Origin: Acorus gramineus
Lineage: Eukaryota; Streptophyta; Magnoliopsida; Acorales; Acoraceae
Direction of reading: 5' to 3'
Assembly: GCA_030737835.1 (NCBI GenBank)
Contig: CM060850.1
Span: 23,291,774-23,355,773, forward strand
DNA: 64,000 nt
Position numbers and translations under genes: made by a program. This document shows positions 47,195 to 58,565 of this stretch, one piece after another. Below the pieces are notes generated by a model. It was not told where the DNA came from. It saw only the letters and a list, made by a program, of their open reading frames with translations, and ran no database searches. Each line of letters opens with the position of its first letter. The stretch's first letter is position 1.

Positions 47195-48854
47195 CTAAAT
47201 AAAGATAACAACTATTGGGAGGATTTGAGCATATGCCAAGCACTCCTTTGAGCATATGCCAAGCACTTTTTTCAACTTGTATACTTCATCTGCATGATTT
47301 CTTCGTACATAACCTGGAGGTTGTTCCACGTACACTTCGTGATAGTCAATGTTGGCCTTTTGCTTGTATCGTTTCACTACAAGTCTCTTCTTGTATTTGT
47401 CAAGGGAACCATCTTGCTTGTACTTGGTCTTGGAGACTCCTTTGACACCAATTGACATGTGTCCTTTCGAAATTTTGGTCAACTTCCAAGTATTATTCTT
47501 CTCAATTGCTTCAATCTCCACATCCATGGCTTTTCTCCATTTTTCTTCTTTGACAGTTTTTTCACACCTGATAGAATCACAATTAGAAAACATGGTGTGG
47601 TGATCTAAATCACTATCATCATCATCAGTATCATTGTTAGTAGTATTGTAATATGTAGACTTCAGTAATGGAACCTTAGGAGAAGTAGGAAGATGCACTT
47701 CCTGTTTCGGAAGATCTTCTCCAAATATAATTTTTGCGCCATTTGTTTTAGTCTCCTCTTTCTTCCAATTCCACGTTATTATTTCATTTAGATCTACAAA
47801 CATCTCCTTCTTGCCACACATGTGATTGTTGCATCCTATATCTAAATACCATGTGGTACTTTTGCTGGTCTCATCAATGTTGCATAGGAGTAACAATGGA
47901 GAATTTGACTTTGACTCCTCTGACTCATCGATCTTCTCCACGTAGTTGGCATTTTCACCTTCTTCATCAGCCAACTTTTTTCTACATTAATACTGAAAAT
48001 GACCATATTTGTGGCAATAATGACATTAGATATGAGATTTTTCATACCTTGAGTTGTAATTACTACCTTTTCCTCTACCTCTAGAGGAGTAGTTTTAATC
48101 TCCTCTTTCGTAACAAGATGTTCCACAACGACCTCAGACATGACCTCGACCACGGCTTGATCTTCCTCCTCTTTGCCAATTGCCTCTACCCCTACTTGAT
48201 GTGTCAAGTTGGGTTTTCAATGCATGCTCCGCTGATGGAGTTGATGTAACCCTCTACTTTATCCGATGTTCATAAGCTCTTCTACGGACATAGTGGTTGT
48301 GTCTTTGGATTCCTCAATAGCACACACCACGTGGTCGAACTTTTGTGAAAGCGTCCGCAAGATCTTCTCCACGATCCTCACATCATCGACGTCTTCTCCT
48401 ATAGAGTTGATTTGAAATCGCGACCACTTTGCTGAAGTAATTTGCGATCGTGTCGACTTCGTCCATCTTTAAACCCTCAAATTCGTCTCGTAGGCTTTGT
48501 AAATGAACTTTTTTTTACCTTCTCTGCTCCTCTGTAGCTTTTTCCAAGCAATGTCCACGCCTCTTTTGATGTGTCGGCTCTTGAGAATATTCTGTCGAAC
48601 ACATCTTCATCTACTGCTTGATAGATGAGATATAGGGCGCACTTGTCCTTCTTTTGTTTGTCGTGAAGCGTGTCCTTCTCCTTTTGTGAGAGTTTTTCAT
48701 ACTCTTCTTCTATTTTCTCCTTGTAACTGCTTTCGACCAGATCCCATAACTCTTGAGGTTGGAAGAATACCTTCATTTGAATCTTCCAATGATCAAAATT
48801 CTTCCCGTTGAATTTGGGAAGCTGTGGTTGAATCATCATACCGCTCATCGACAT
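47195..48854 (-). pseudogene. Copia gag-protease-RT remnant
   Basis: The frame at 48854-48477 is gag (start MSMSGMMIQPQLPKFNGKNF, then WKIQMKVFFQPQELWDLVE, SKEAWTLLGKSYRG). It breaks at a homopolymer near 48510 and continues as [20 protein letters not shown] in another phase. The frame at 47974-47195 has the protease motif as WYLDIGCNNHMCG, where the catalytic D-S-G is D-I-G. It then jumps directly to the RT start (EEKWRKAMDVEIEAIEKNNT, VVKRYKQKANIDYHEVYVEQ). The integrase has been deleted. Confidence 0.85.
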
Positions 48855-49596
48855 GACTCACGTTCGATCACGCTTCAAACAAGTGGACCTCTTTCTTTTA
48901 AACAAAGTCTACGGTGGATTTTTCCTTCTCTTCTTATGATACGGATGCACCAGGTGATCTTGATGGTGCCTTTTAAACGTGTTGTGGATGAAAAATTGAT
49001 GGGACAACTCTCTCTTGATTTTATGCACTGCTTGGACCTGATTGGACCAAGTGCCTCTCTTTGTTTTTCTTTTTCAAACTCTCTGAACAGCACCTTCAAC
49101 AAACAATGCTTCACCTTCAATGGAGGACTTGCTGCTACCAGCGATTGCGGTTGCTTCAGACGGCGATCGGCGGATACGATCGACTTGATGCGACTTGGCA
49201 GCGGCGGCTCGACGGCTGTGGCAGCTCGTCGGCTCTATGCAGCGGCTCTTCGGCGCTCACTCTTCAGCTGCGGCGACTCAGCGCGACGACAGCAACTGCG
49301 GAAGCTCGGTAGTGACTCTTCTATTATGCGGTTCTCTGACTTGCAGCGGCAACGGTGGTGCACGACTGCGATGGATCTTGACGGCAATGGCGCTCAGTGA
49401 CGGCACTCGGTGGAGGCTCCCTGCTGGCTCTTATCAGCCTTTAGCTCTTGACGGCAGCGACGATGGCTACGCTATGCGGTGGTTCGCTCTGGTGGCTCCT
49501 CGTGGTGGTGATGGTTGCACTTGATGGCAGCGGCGATGGCAGCTCACGGCACGTCCCTAGCTCTTGGCTCTGATCAACCTTGGCTGTCATACCACT
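48855..49596 (-). other. GC-rich leader of the deleted copia element
   Basis: This lies between the primer site and the gag ATG of the minus-strand element. A section at about 49140-49560 is rich in gcggc/ctgcgg words and much more GC-rich than its surroundings. Open frames through it are low-complexity and are not called as genes. Confidence 0.6.
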
Positions 49597-49640
49597 TGTG
49601 AGACCCTGGGTCTCTTTGATAGAGGAGGAAGAAATACTAA

Positions 49641-50623
49641 GGTATAGTTTGGCAACTTGTCTAGAAGTATTTCTATAAGAAGTTCCTTCTAGATGAAGTT
49701 ATTTTTGTAGAATGAGCTTCTTGTTTCTGGGATAGAAGCTGTTTAAAAATACATATTGATGAATGTTTTCAAAAAGTACTTTTGTAATAGAAATAACATG
49801 AATTGTCTAAAATACCATTACACCCATATTATATAATTATCTTAATAGATCAATATAAATAAATAAATATAATCAACTATATAGATCTTAAACACTAACA
49901 AACTTTTTCTAACCACAATTGGTTACAATATCAAACTAACAAATCCTAACAATTAAAATACTAACAAACTTTTTTTTTGTGAACAAAAGGTAGATATTAC
50001 TAACAAATTTATTCTAACAATTAAAAGATACTAACAAAATTGTTCAAATTTAAAATAGAAAAGAATATAAACTAGCAAATCTAAAATAGATCCTAGATTT
50101 GTCTTACATCACCTAATGAGATAGGTGAGAGAAATTTTGTTTTATATAATACCTAAAGCCTATGTTTAGTTCGAGAATAAGGTTAGAATAAATGAGAATA
50201 AATAGGAATAGTTTCAAAATGAGTGTTTGGAAAGCTAGAATAAATGATAATCTGTATGCCATGATTAACTGGTATAAAGTGGTATATGGATTCTAGCAAA
50301 TCCTTGGAACTAAGTTATTCCAACTAAACAAAAAAATCATTTTATTCTTATTTATACTAGAATAGATATAAATCTCATAATAACTTAATTCTAACCAAAC
50401 ATAGGTAAAATGTTTTTTGAGAATTTATAAAATTTCATAATGGCATTTTTATCAAAACAATAACTTTTTTTTTTTAACTTCTGTAGTAGTGAAAAACCTC
50501 CTTCCACAGAAGGAGTTATTTTCTCCTTCTGGAAAGAGGAGTTTTTTTCCTTCTGCAGAAGAAGAAGTGATAGTTACCGGGTTCCTAAACGCAATCACTT
50601 CTTAGCAGTTGCCAAACGCACCC
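49641..50623. mobile_element. PIF/Harbinger (Tourist-like) MITE inside the copia LTR
   Basis: The left end is GGTATAGTTTGGCAACT; the reversed right end is GGGTGCGTTTGGCAACT. Both sides carry TAA (49638-49640 and 50624-50626), the 3-bp target site of PIF/Harbinger elements. The uninterrupted LTR at 46987 shows the empty site (atactgagaaac). Confidence 0.85.
50157..50405. mobile_element. Second Tourist-like MITE nested in the first
   Basis: The left end is AGCCTATGTTTAGTT; the reversed right end is CCTATGTTTGGTT. TAA flanks lie at 50154-50156 and 50406-50408. It is 249 bp with an AT-rich interior. Confidence 0.65.
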
Positions 50624-51384
50624 TAAGAAACTTTTATTCAATAAGTCTTAACTTACAATGAGACTCCTAATACATATTTATAGGCTGCTTTAACAATCAT
50701 AACAAACTTCATAACAAACTCTACATTAACTGACTAATCTAACAAACTCTTATTTCTTATCAAATAAACTCCTAACAAATATAGGATAATAACTAAATAA
50801 AGATAACAACTAATGGGAGTTTGAATTTGATCCACAACAATCCCCACCTCGTGAAGCTTATCGGCAACTGCTACGAGAACCAGCACCGCTTCCTCGCGTA
50901 CAAATTCATGGCTCAAGGGAGCCTGGAAAATCATCTCTTCAAGAGTATAAGTCTTGTCGGGCTTTTTCGAAGTTCTCCTAAACACAGTTCTGGTTGATTC
51001 AGGGTGTGTTTGGATGTGAGGTTAAAATTTTAATATTCTTAAAATCTTATGTTTCAAACTCAGCTTTTAAAAAGCTATAGTTTTATTAGACTTTTAACTG
51101 TAAGATTTTTTAGCCTAAAATTGAAGATTGTGGTTTGAAAAGCTAAACGCTGAAAATGTATTTGGATCTGAGTTTCAGAATGTATAGTTTTTTAAACGCG
51201 GAATCTATCTAAACTCATGTAACACTCAGTGATAAAAAAATTTCAAAAGCAGTTTTTTAAATGAGAAGTTGGTTTTAAATTGTTTTTGTGAAAACAAGCC
51301 GCCTAACAGGTGGGAACTTGAATTGTGTTTTCAAACAATGAAAAAGTCTTCCACAAATTTCAAGCCTATAAAGTTGATTCTACA

Positions 51385-52331
51385 CAGTGACAGAGCCAGG
51401 ATTTTTATGAAGGGGGGTCTAATATAACTTATATAAATATTTTTTAAAATTATATCATTTTTTTTTAATTTCAATAGCATAGATTAAAAATATGTTTAAA
51501 ATGAAATGGAGACATTCATATAAAATATATCATTGAATAATTGTAAAAGAATAATTATCATATTTTAAAATGATATGTCATATTTCATATTGATGATTTA
51601 CAAACAAATATGTCAAAACATAAATCTAATAAACAATATATACATTTAAATTTGACCTCGACGAGGTTCATATAGTAAAAATGTTGAATGATTTTATTAT
51701 TTTAGATATTTACACAAATATTTTAAATTTTAAATAAATTAGTAACAATGACAATAAGATAAAATGAAAAAATTATATACCTTCGAAGTGTTGATGGAGG
51801 AGAAGAGAGGATTACAGATTATAGATTCTCGATTGTTGGACAGTTAATGGAACAAAAGGTAAAAATTACAGTTTTTTTTAGAGATGATGATTGATATTAT
51901 GAACAATTGAGATACAAAAAGAAAAAGAGAGATTCAAATTTTTTTTTTTTTTAAGTTGGACTCCTAGATGGATGCCGAGGAGTGGGATCCGTCCCTCCAT
52001 GACTGTTTGTGAGATATGGATGGAAGGAGGCTTGAGGGTAAATGAAAAAAGAGAGTAAAAATTGACTTTTGTTTTATGTGGAGGAGAGGGTTAATTAAAA
52101 GAAAGGGTTAGGGCACACTATACACGTGAATGGTCCAGATAGAAAATGAATAGTTGTTTTATTTTTTTATTTTTTTTTTGAGTTGTGAGTTGTTGCTGTT
52201 TAGGGAATTTCATATGTAAAGAGAGCCTATGATATATGAGCCCTAATTAAATTCAATCTACCACAAAAAAATTAAAAGGATCTAAAAGATAACTAAAAGG
52301 ATATCCTCATCCTATGGTGGCTCCGCCACTG
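51385..52331. mobile_element. hAT MITE (947 bp) in the kinase pseudogene
   Basis: The left end CAGTGACAGAGCCAGGAT and the reversed right end CAGTGGCGGAGCCACCAT are inverted repeats. Flanks attctaca (51377-51384) and attctaaa (52332-52339) match at 7 of 8 positions, a hAT-size duplication. The interior is AT-rich and non-coding. Confidence 0.8.
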
Positions 52332-53003
52332 ATTCTAAAGTACAACAATCAAATGGTTCGAGCAGAATACTCCTCTTCTCAGATGCCATGGATGACAAGA
52401 TTGAAGATTGCCATCGGGGCCGCCAAGGGACTTCAGGTCCTCCATACGAGACCGACAAAACCGTCATCCACCGGGATTTCAAACCCTCCAACATCCTCTT
52501 GGATTCGGTGAGTTCATCCTCTTCCAACCCCCGTTTACAACTTTTTGTATAAAAGCTAGTCTCAACCAGTTTTGGTGACTTTACAATTGGTTTCATAATG
52601 GGGCTTTAGTATCAATGCATAGATTTTGTTACTGATTTTATTTGAAATCTTTGTTTTACAGGACTATGAGGCAAAGCTCTCCAATTTTGGGCTCACGAAA
52701 TATGGTCCAGAGGGCGACGACACCCACGTCATGACCTGCGTTATGGGCACGGATGGCTACGCTGCACCTGAGTACATAATGACCTGTACGTCCACTCAAA
52801 AAAACGTTTTAAAAAAACTCGCACTATCACATAAAAAGGTTTTGAATTCTAAACCTCACTTCCATTGAAAAATGCAAGTCATCTAACCTCAAAGTGCGAC
52901 ATATATAGCTTTGGAGTTGTCCTTCTAAAGCTTCTGACGGGGAGGTGGTTCGTTGACAAGACCCGCCCAAACATAGAACAGGACCTCGTCAAGTGGGCGA
53001 GGT

Positions 53004-55281
53004 TATAGCAATAATCATAAGGGTTACTTATGCTTAGATCCTACCCTTGGAAAAATTTATATCTCACGGCATGTACACTTTGATGAAGAACATTTTCCTC
53101 TTGCTTTGGTGCCTCGCTCAGTCTCTAATTCTTAGTCTTCTGGAGTGGGATGATCACCTCTATTCCAAACACGTTCCCTGCATATTAGCTGCACACCTAT
53201 CACTCCCTTGTAGGATCGTCTTGATCCCACCATTGGTCCATCCAACATTTCTCTTGTTCATGATTCGTCAGTTGCCCAACCCGGCCCAACAAACCCGCCT
53301 GACCCTCCAATCCCGACTGAACCCAATCTCGATCAGACCACATTGGAACCACCTCTACCGCCCTTGACCCCATCCAATCAGGCCCACCAATATCCATCCA
53401 TCCTATGGTCACTCGTACCCGCGACGGGATGCGTAGGCCAAAAATTTATATAGCCACAAAATATCCTTTACCCATGGCCCTCATTGCTGATCTCCACTCC
53501 TTGCCTATAGAACCCCGAACATATAAGCAAGCTTTAGCTGATCCAAAATGAGTTCATGCCATGGAGGATGAGTATGCTGCACTTCTTAAAAATAATACTT
53601 GGAAGTTAGTTCCCCAGAGAAGAAATATGAATATTGTTGGCTATAAATGGGTGTTCAAAGTTAAGCAGAAAGCAGATGGTTCAATTGACAGGTATAAAGC
53701 TCAACTTGTAGCTAAAGGGTACAATCAACAAAAAGGCATCAATTTTCATGAAACATTCAATCCAGTTGTTAAGTCTGGATCTATTCGTCTTATTTTATCT
53801 CTAGCTCTTTCTCTTGATTGGCCCTTGAAACAACTCGATGTGAAAAATGCATTTCTTCATGGAGATCTTGAAGAGGAGGTTTACCTACAACAGCCGTTGG
53901 GATTTGTTCATGCTCAGTTTCCTAATCATGTTTGTCGCCTTCAGAAGGCATTTTATGGACTTAAGCAGGCACCCCGGGCATGGTATAATAAATTTACCAC
54001 TTATCTGCAAGCTTATGGTTTTCGTGCATGTGTATATGGCACCTCTCTCTTTGTTTGGCGCAAAGGTAATATGGTCATTTTCTTATTAATTTATGTTGAT
54101 GACATTATTTTAACCGGAAATGATGCATCTGTCTTACGGACTCTGATGAATAAGTTGTCTCGTCATTTTGATATGAAGGACTTAGGTGATCTTCACTATT
54201 TCCTTGGTATACAGGTTAAGAGATATTCCACTAACCTTATTCTCTCTCAGACGCGCTATGCTACACAGCTATTAGACAGGTTCGGGCTATCTGGTGTGAA
54301 GCCCACCTCTACCCCCCTTGTTGCCAATTGTCACTTGACTGCCCGAGATAGTGATCTTCTTATTGATCCCTCTGAATATAGGCAAATGGTCGGTTCATTG
54401 CAATATCTCACCTTGACACAGCCAGATCTCTCTTATGTTGTCAATCATGTATGTCAGTTTATGCATAGTCCTTGTGAGACTCATCTTGTTTATGTGAAGC
54501 GGATTTTTCGATGTGTCAAGGGGACTCTTGACCATGCTCTATGTTTTCAGAAGTCCTTAGATTTTTCTTTACGTGCTTTTCTCTGATGCTGATTAGGTAG
54601 GCTGTCTAGATAGTCGTCGATCCACAACAGGCTATGAAGTGTATTTTGGTCCAAATCTAGTGTCTTGGGGTGCACGCAAGCAACTGACTGTCTCTCAGTC
54701 CAGCATTGAAGCTGAATATCGGGCTCTAGCTTCTACAGTAGTAGAAATTATGTGGTTCCTACACCTCTTTGGCGAACTAGGTCTACACATTAGATCACCA
54801 CCGCGACTCGCCTGTGACAATATTTCTGTTATAAATCTGTCTAAAAATCCAATTTTGCATAATCGGTCTAAACACATTGAGATTGATGCTCACTTTATAC
54901 GAGAACATGTTGCTAGTGGACGGATTTCTCTTCACCATATTTCTGAGCTTCTTCAGGTTGCTGATATTTTCACTAAATCACTCCCAGGTCTACGGTTCCA
55001 GTTTTTGAAGGACAAGCTGCATGTTCGAGTAACTCGACATGACCTTGAGGGGGGCTGTGAAAGAAAGGATAGTGGCTGATATCTCGGCTGTGTTTTGAAT
55101 TTGGAATGGCCAACTCAGATCCATTTAATGGCCCTTATTTAGTGCTCCTATTGTTAGTATGTCAGTGCAACAGTCCCATGATTGTGGGGGATATTATTAT
55201 ATTGTAAATTAATTTGTATCCTCTATAAAAGATAACACACACAGAGTTTTGGTGTGGCGTGAGTGATTTCTTAATTTTACA
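53004..55281 (+). mobile_element. 5'-truncated copia retrotransposon with 3' LTR
   Basis: It starts abruptly in integrase C-terminal sequence ([14 protein letters not shown], about 53004), runs through RT and RNase H, and reaches a polypurine tract (cttgaggggggc). It ends with a 3' LTR at 55056-55281 (TGTGAAAGAAAGG ... TTTTACA, with a TATA box ctataaaag near 55222). The kinase pseudogene continues right after the LTR. No 5' LTR is present. Confidence 0.85.
53561..55079 (+). pseudogene. Copia reverse transcriptase and RNase H
   Basis: The frame at 53561-54586 holds the RT: NNTWKLVPQRRNMNIVGYKW, LDVKNAFLHGDLEEEVY, FYGLKQAPRAWYNK and the catalytic YVDDIILTG. Near 54580 the frame shifts. The frame at 54639-55079 gives RNase H (SIEAEYRALAST, ACDNISVINLSKNP, KHIEIDAHFIREHV, ADIFTKSL). 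An upstream stop before 53561 separates it from the integrase end and the linker. It is mostly intact and probably younger than the kinase pseudogene it interrupts. Confidence 0.9.
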
Positions 55282-55593
55282 AATGACCCCCGGAAGCTCG
55301 AGCGAATAATGGACCCACGCATGGAAGGCTAGTACTCCACAAAGGGAACTCAAAAGGCGGCCACAATCACCTACCAGTCCCTAAGCCACAAACCCAAATC
55401 AAGGCCCCAGATGTCCACCGTGGTCGAGACACTGGAGTTGCTCCTAGACCTGAATGACGTGCTTTCTGGGTCGTTTGTATGGACGGTGGAGAACATGTAT
55501 GCTGAGAATAAGAAGGGCGTCGTGAAGGCGCAGGAGGATGAAAGGGGAGCCGATGATGTGAAAAGTGAGGATGTGAAGGAGGAAACAGTATGA

Positions 55594-56759
55594 ACACCAT
55601 GGTGAAAATGCATAATCATTAATGGATTATGAAAAGAAAAAAAAATATACATCATCAACAACAATAACCAAAAGTCAAATAATACACATTATGAGCAATT
55701 ATAATGAATATTATCAAACAGAATGAAGAGATGAATCCTTCCAACATTTTCTAGTGTCTGATTGTGCATGGTTGTACTTGGTGAGAAGACGGGGATAAAG
55801 CTTGGTCTGACTGAGATTCGTTGGATCACCTATCAGGTCAAGCCTTCTTCTACTGGTCGGACCCTTTTTTTTTACATCTCTCGACAGTCGACAGTCTTTG
55901 ACTGGTAGGACCGCATGATTTGCATCGAAGGGCTCTGGATGCCTAATGGATGGGATGATTCTCGCCATCTGAATCATCAAGGGATGGCAGTAGGACTGTC
56001 CCAATAGAGTACCCAACCCGACCCGGATTTGGGACAGATAAAATGAAACCCGATAGGCTTGGGAGAGGAAATGGGTTTACTTAGCAAAATCCACCCTAAA
56101 CCTACCCCAGTTGGTATTCAGATTAAATATTTATTATAAAAATCACATAATTTATATTTGTCTTTTGGTATTTAAAAAAATATATATAAAAAAAAGAATG
56201 AATAAACTCAAATGCCAATTGAAATTTAAAATCATATAAGCATACACAGGTTATCTTTTAGTATTCTAATAAAAAAATTGAAACATTATATTTGTCACTT
56301 TTTTTTATTGGTAAGGTGATCTTCATTCATTCCAAAAGCACCAATAGTTACAAAATATTTGTCAATTATTATAAAGATTGAAAGTTTATATTTCTTATTT
56401 TATTTTTTATTTTGTAGGGTTTGTTCTAATAAATATTTATTTTTATTTAAAATTTCAAATTAGATTAAATATTACATAAAAATATGTTTTAATATTTTCT
56501 TCTTAAACCTATCTTGGCCCAACGTAGCCTAACCCGACCTAAATTGGACAGGTCGAGGTGAGTTTGGATTTTTTACATGCTTGTTAGAACGGCTTTGGGA
56601 CATGATTTTGTGAGCAAGTTTGGATAAATTAGTCACATGGATATATATGATTTTTTCTCTGTTATATTTTTTTATCACAATCAACCTTTGTTTATTATTA
56701 TATTTTATATGTTATCGCACACATTTTTTTTCTTTCATGTTGTCAAGAGATTGAAGAAA
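55594..56759. other. AT-rich spacer
   Basis: No gene is supported. The stretch at 56020-56570 is bounded by acccaacccgacccgg-like words on the left and, on the right, taacccgacctaaattgg. It may be an old MITE without clean ends. Confidence 0.45.
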
Positions 56760-57745
56760 GGGTGCCGATATTTTCACTCACGGGGTTCTTCTACCGACCC
56801 CTCTTAAAAAATAAAAATGTGATTTTTTAAGAGGTGAATCCACCTAACTCATTCGACTTTGTAAAGTCATCCATTATGTCACAAGTCGACATCACATAGT
56901 CGAACTGGTTACAGAGACCTAAGCCATCTCTACGACCCATTCGACTTTGTATAGTCGTCAGTTATATACTTCGTTCGACATCGTAGAGTCGAACATGTCA
57001 CAAAAATCTAACGCACTCATGTAATCCATTTGACTTTGTAAGATCGTCAAGTATGTGTTAAGTAAAACATTTGTGCAAAGATTTTCTAAAATATTTTATA
57101 TTTTTATTTAGTAATGATGATTAAAAAAATTATTATATTATAATTATGTCATGGTTTAAATCTGGTTGACCAAACAGTTGAACCAATGAACCTTAACTCA
57201 TTCATTTTTTTTGTTCATTGAACGGTTTGATTTTTAAAACATTGCCATTATGTCATAGGTTGACATCACATAATCGAACTGATCCCAAAGACCTAAGACA
57301 TTCTCTACGGCCCATTCGACATGTGACATAATGGACGACATCACAAAGAGATATCTAAACATTACATCATATGATCTGTCATTCATTATATTGAACAACG
57401 CACCATCGTTTGAAGATATCATTTCATTAAGAATGCTATAGCACGTGAACACATTGTTCAAAACACAAAGTCGAATAGGCCGTAGAGAGAGCTTTAAGTC
57501 TCTGTAACTGATTCGACTCTATGATATCGACTTGTGAAAATGAATAACTTCACAAAGTCGAATGGGCTACAAAAAGGGCCTTAGATCTCTCTGACCAATT
57601 CGACTCTGTGATATCGACCTGTCACATAATAGACGACTTCACAAAGTCGAATGGATTAGGGTGGGGTCACTCTTTAAAAAAATTATATTTTAATTTTTTG
57701 AGAGGGGTGGAGTGAATAACTGTGTAGGTGGGAATATCGGTGTCC
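56760..57745. mobile_element. Mutator-like MITE (986 bp) with long inverted arms
   Basis: Ends are GGGTGCCGATATTTTCAC and, reversed, GGACACCGATATTCCCAC. The two arms remain recognisably inverted for about 300 bp. Flanks ttgaagaaa (56751-56759) and tttaagaaa (57746-57754) match at 8 of 9 positions, a Mutator-size duplication. Within both arms a unit with cattcgactttgt and cacaagtcga-like words is repeated several times. No transposase. Confidence 0.8.
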
Positions 57746-58070
57746 TTTAAGAAAATGAGAATAAAGCAAAAGAAAAAGGTTAAAATAGAAGAAAAGTGAA
57801 AATGGATTCAAAGACAACTTGGTCATTTGAAAGGACCTAAAGAATGATTCCTTTTATTTTTATTTTAGTGGAGTGTCTTTTGGATGAAGTTTTTATATAG
57901 TCTTAGAGAAATGATCAAAGTGCTCTTATTTTTTTATTTTGCATATTTTACCTTACTAAATATAATATTTATAAAAATAAAAAATATTAATTTTAATATG
58001 AAAATGGTAAAAATAATCTAAAATTTACAAACATAAAAACTATTTATTAGTAAAGACATAATAATTATTA

Positions 58071-58565
58071 GGGAAAATCCATATAACTCCCTGTAAACTG
58101 ATTAAAATTCATATAACCCCCGACTTTTCTTAAAATCCCATATAACCCCCTGAAAACACCTAGGAAATCCAAATAACCCCCGAAAAAAATTTACATTTAT
58201 AGATGATGAATATTTTATAAATATTATGTTTGATTAACCATGGTAGATAGCACAATATATAAAAAAAAACCTACAATGTGTTAAAAATGTGAAAAAATTC
58301 CTATAAATAATGATTTTACCCTTCCGGAATAATATATCATGAGAGGGTAAAATCGTCATTTTCATAGGATTTTTCGCATTTTTAACCTATAATACTGGTT
58401 TTAGTATATCGTATTTTCAATCAGGGTTAACTAAATGAAATATGCGTAAAACATTCATCGTCCATTAACAAAAATTTTATTCACGGGGTTATTTGGATTT
58501 ATTAGGTGTTTTCAGGGGTTTATATGGATTTCAACCACATTCCACGGGGTTGTATTGATTTTCCC
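58071..58565. mobile_element. Mutator-type MITE (495 bp), sister of the 24.6-kb copy
   Basis: The element starts GGGAAAATCCATATAACTCC and ends TTGTATTGATTTTCCC. Flanks taattatta (58062-58070) and tgattatta (58566-58574) match at 8 of 9. The interior is collinear with 24645-25176. Confidence 0.8.

Larger units (their letters stand above)
46987..50819 (-). mobile_element. Internally deleted copia retrotransposon
   Basis: LTR-like ends starting TGTGAGACCCT lie at 46987-47221 and 49597-50819. The right one is split by a MITE at 49641-50623. The minus strand between them reads a UBN2-type gag, a zinc-knuckle region in broken frames, a protease and the start of reverse transcriptase. Next to the 5' LTR the element strand has TGGTATGACAG, a worn initiator-Met primer site. 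Integrase, most of RT and RNase H are missing. The exact inner LTR borders are uncertain, because about 10 bp next to each LTR are also shared. Confidence 0.8.
50823..55593 (+). pseudogene. Receptor-like cytoplasmic kinase (class VII, PBL-type) in pieces
   Basis: Pieces lie in order on the plus strand. 50823-50970 reads [20 protein letters not shown] and GSLENHLFK. 52340-52508 reads TRLKIAIGAAKGL and, one frame over, VIHRDFKPSNILLDS (catalytic loop). 52662-52785 reads [20 protein letters not shown] (DFG changed to NFG), [15 protein letters not shown]. 52876-53003 reads [19 protein letters not shown]. 55283-55593 reads RKLERIMDPRMEG, STKGTQKAA, SRPQMSTVVETLE and a Glu/Lys-rich tail to TGA at 55591-55593. 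This is the kinase domain order of plant RLCK-VII proteins, which relay immune and growth signals. The 5' third, including the ATP-binding loop, is missing: a copia element abuts the first piece. A hAT MITE and a 5'-truncated copia interrupt the rest. The changed Mg-binding Asp, frameshifts and insertions make it dead. Confidence 0.85.

Noticed and set aside
47215..47603. Plus-strand open frames across the deleted copia element
   Set aside because: They are complements of the minus-strand protease/RT frame.
51001..51384. A GGGTGTGTTTGG start like a PIF/Harbinger end
   Set aside because: The matching right end was not found before the hAT MITE at 51385, so it may be a truncated element or chance.
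56020..56570. acccaacccgaccc-type inverted words suggesting a MITE
   Set aside because: The ends do not pair cleanly and no target duplication is visible.
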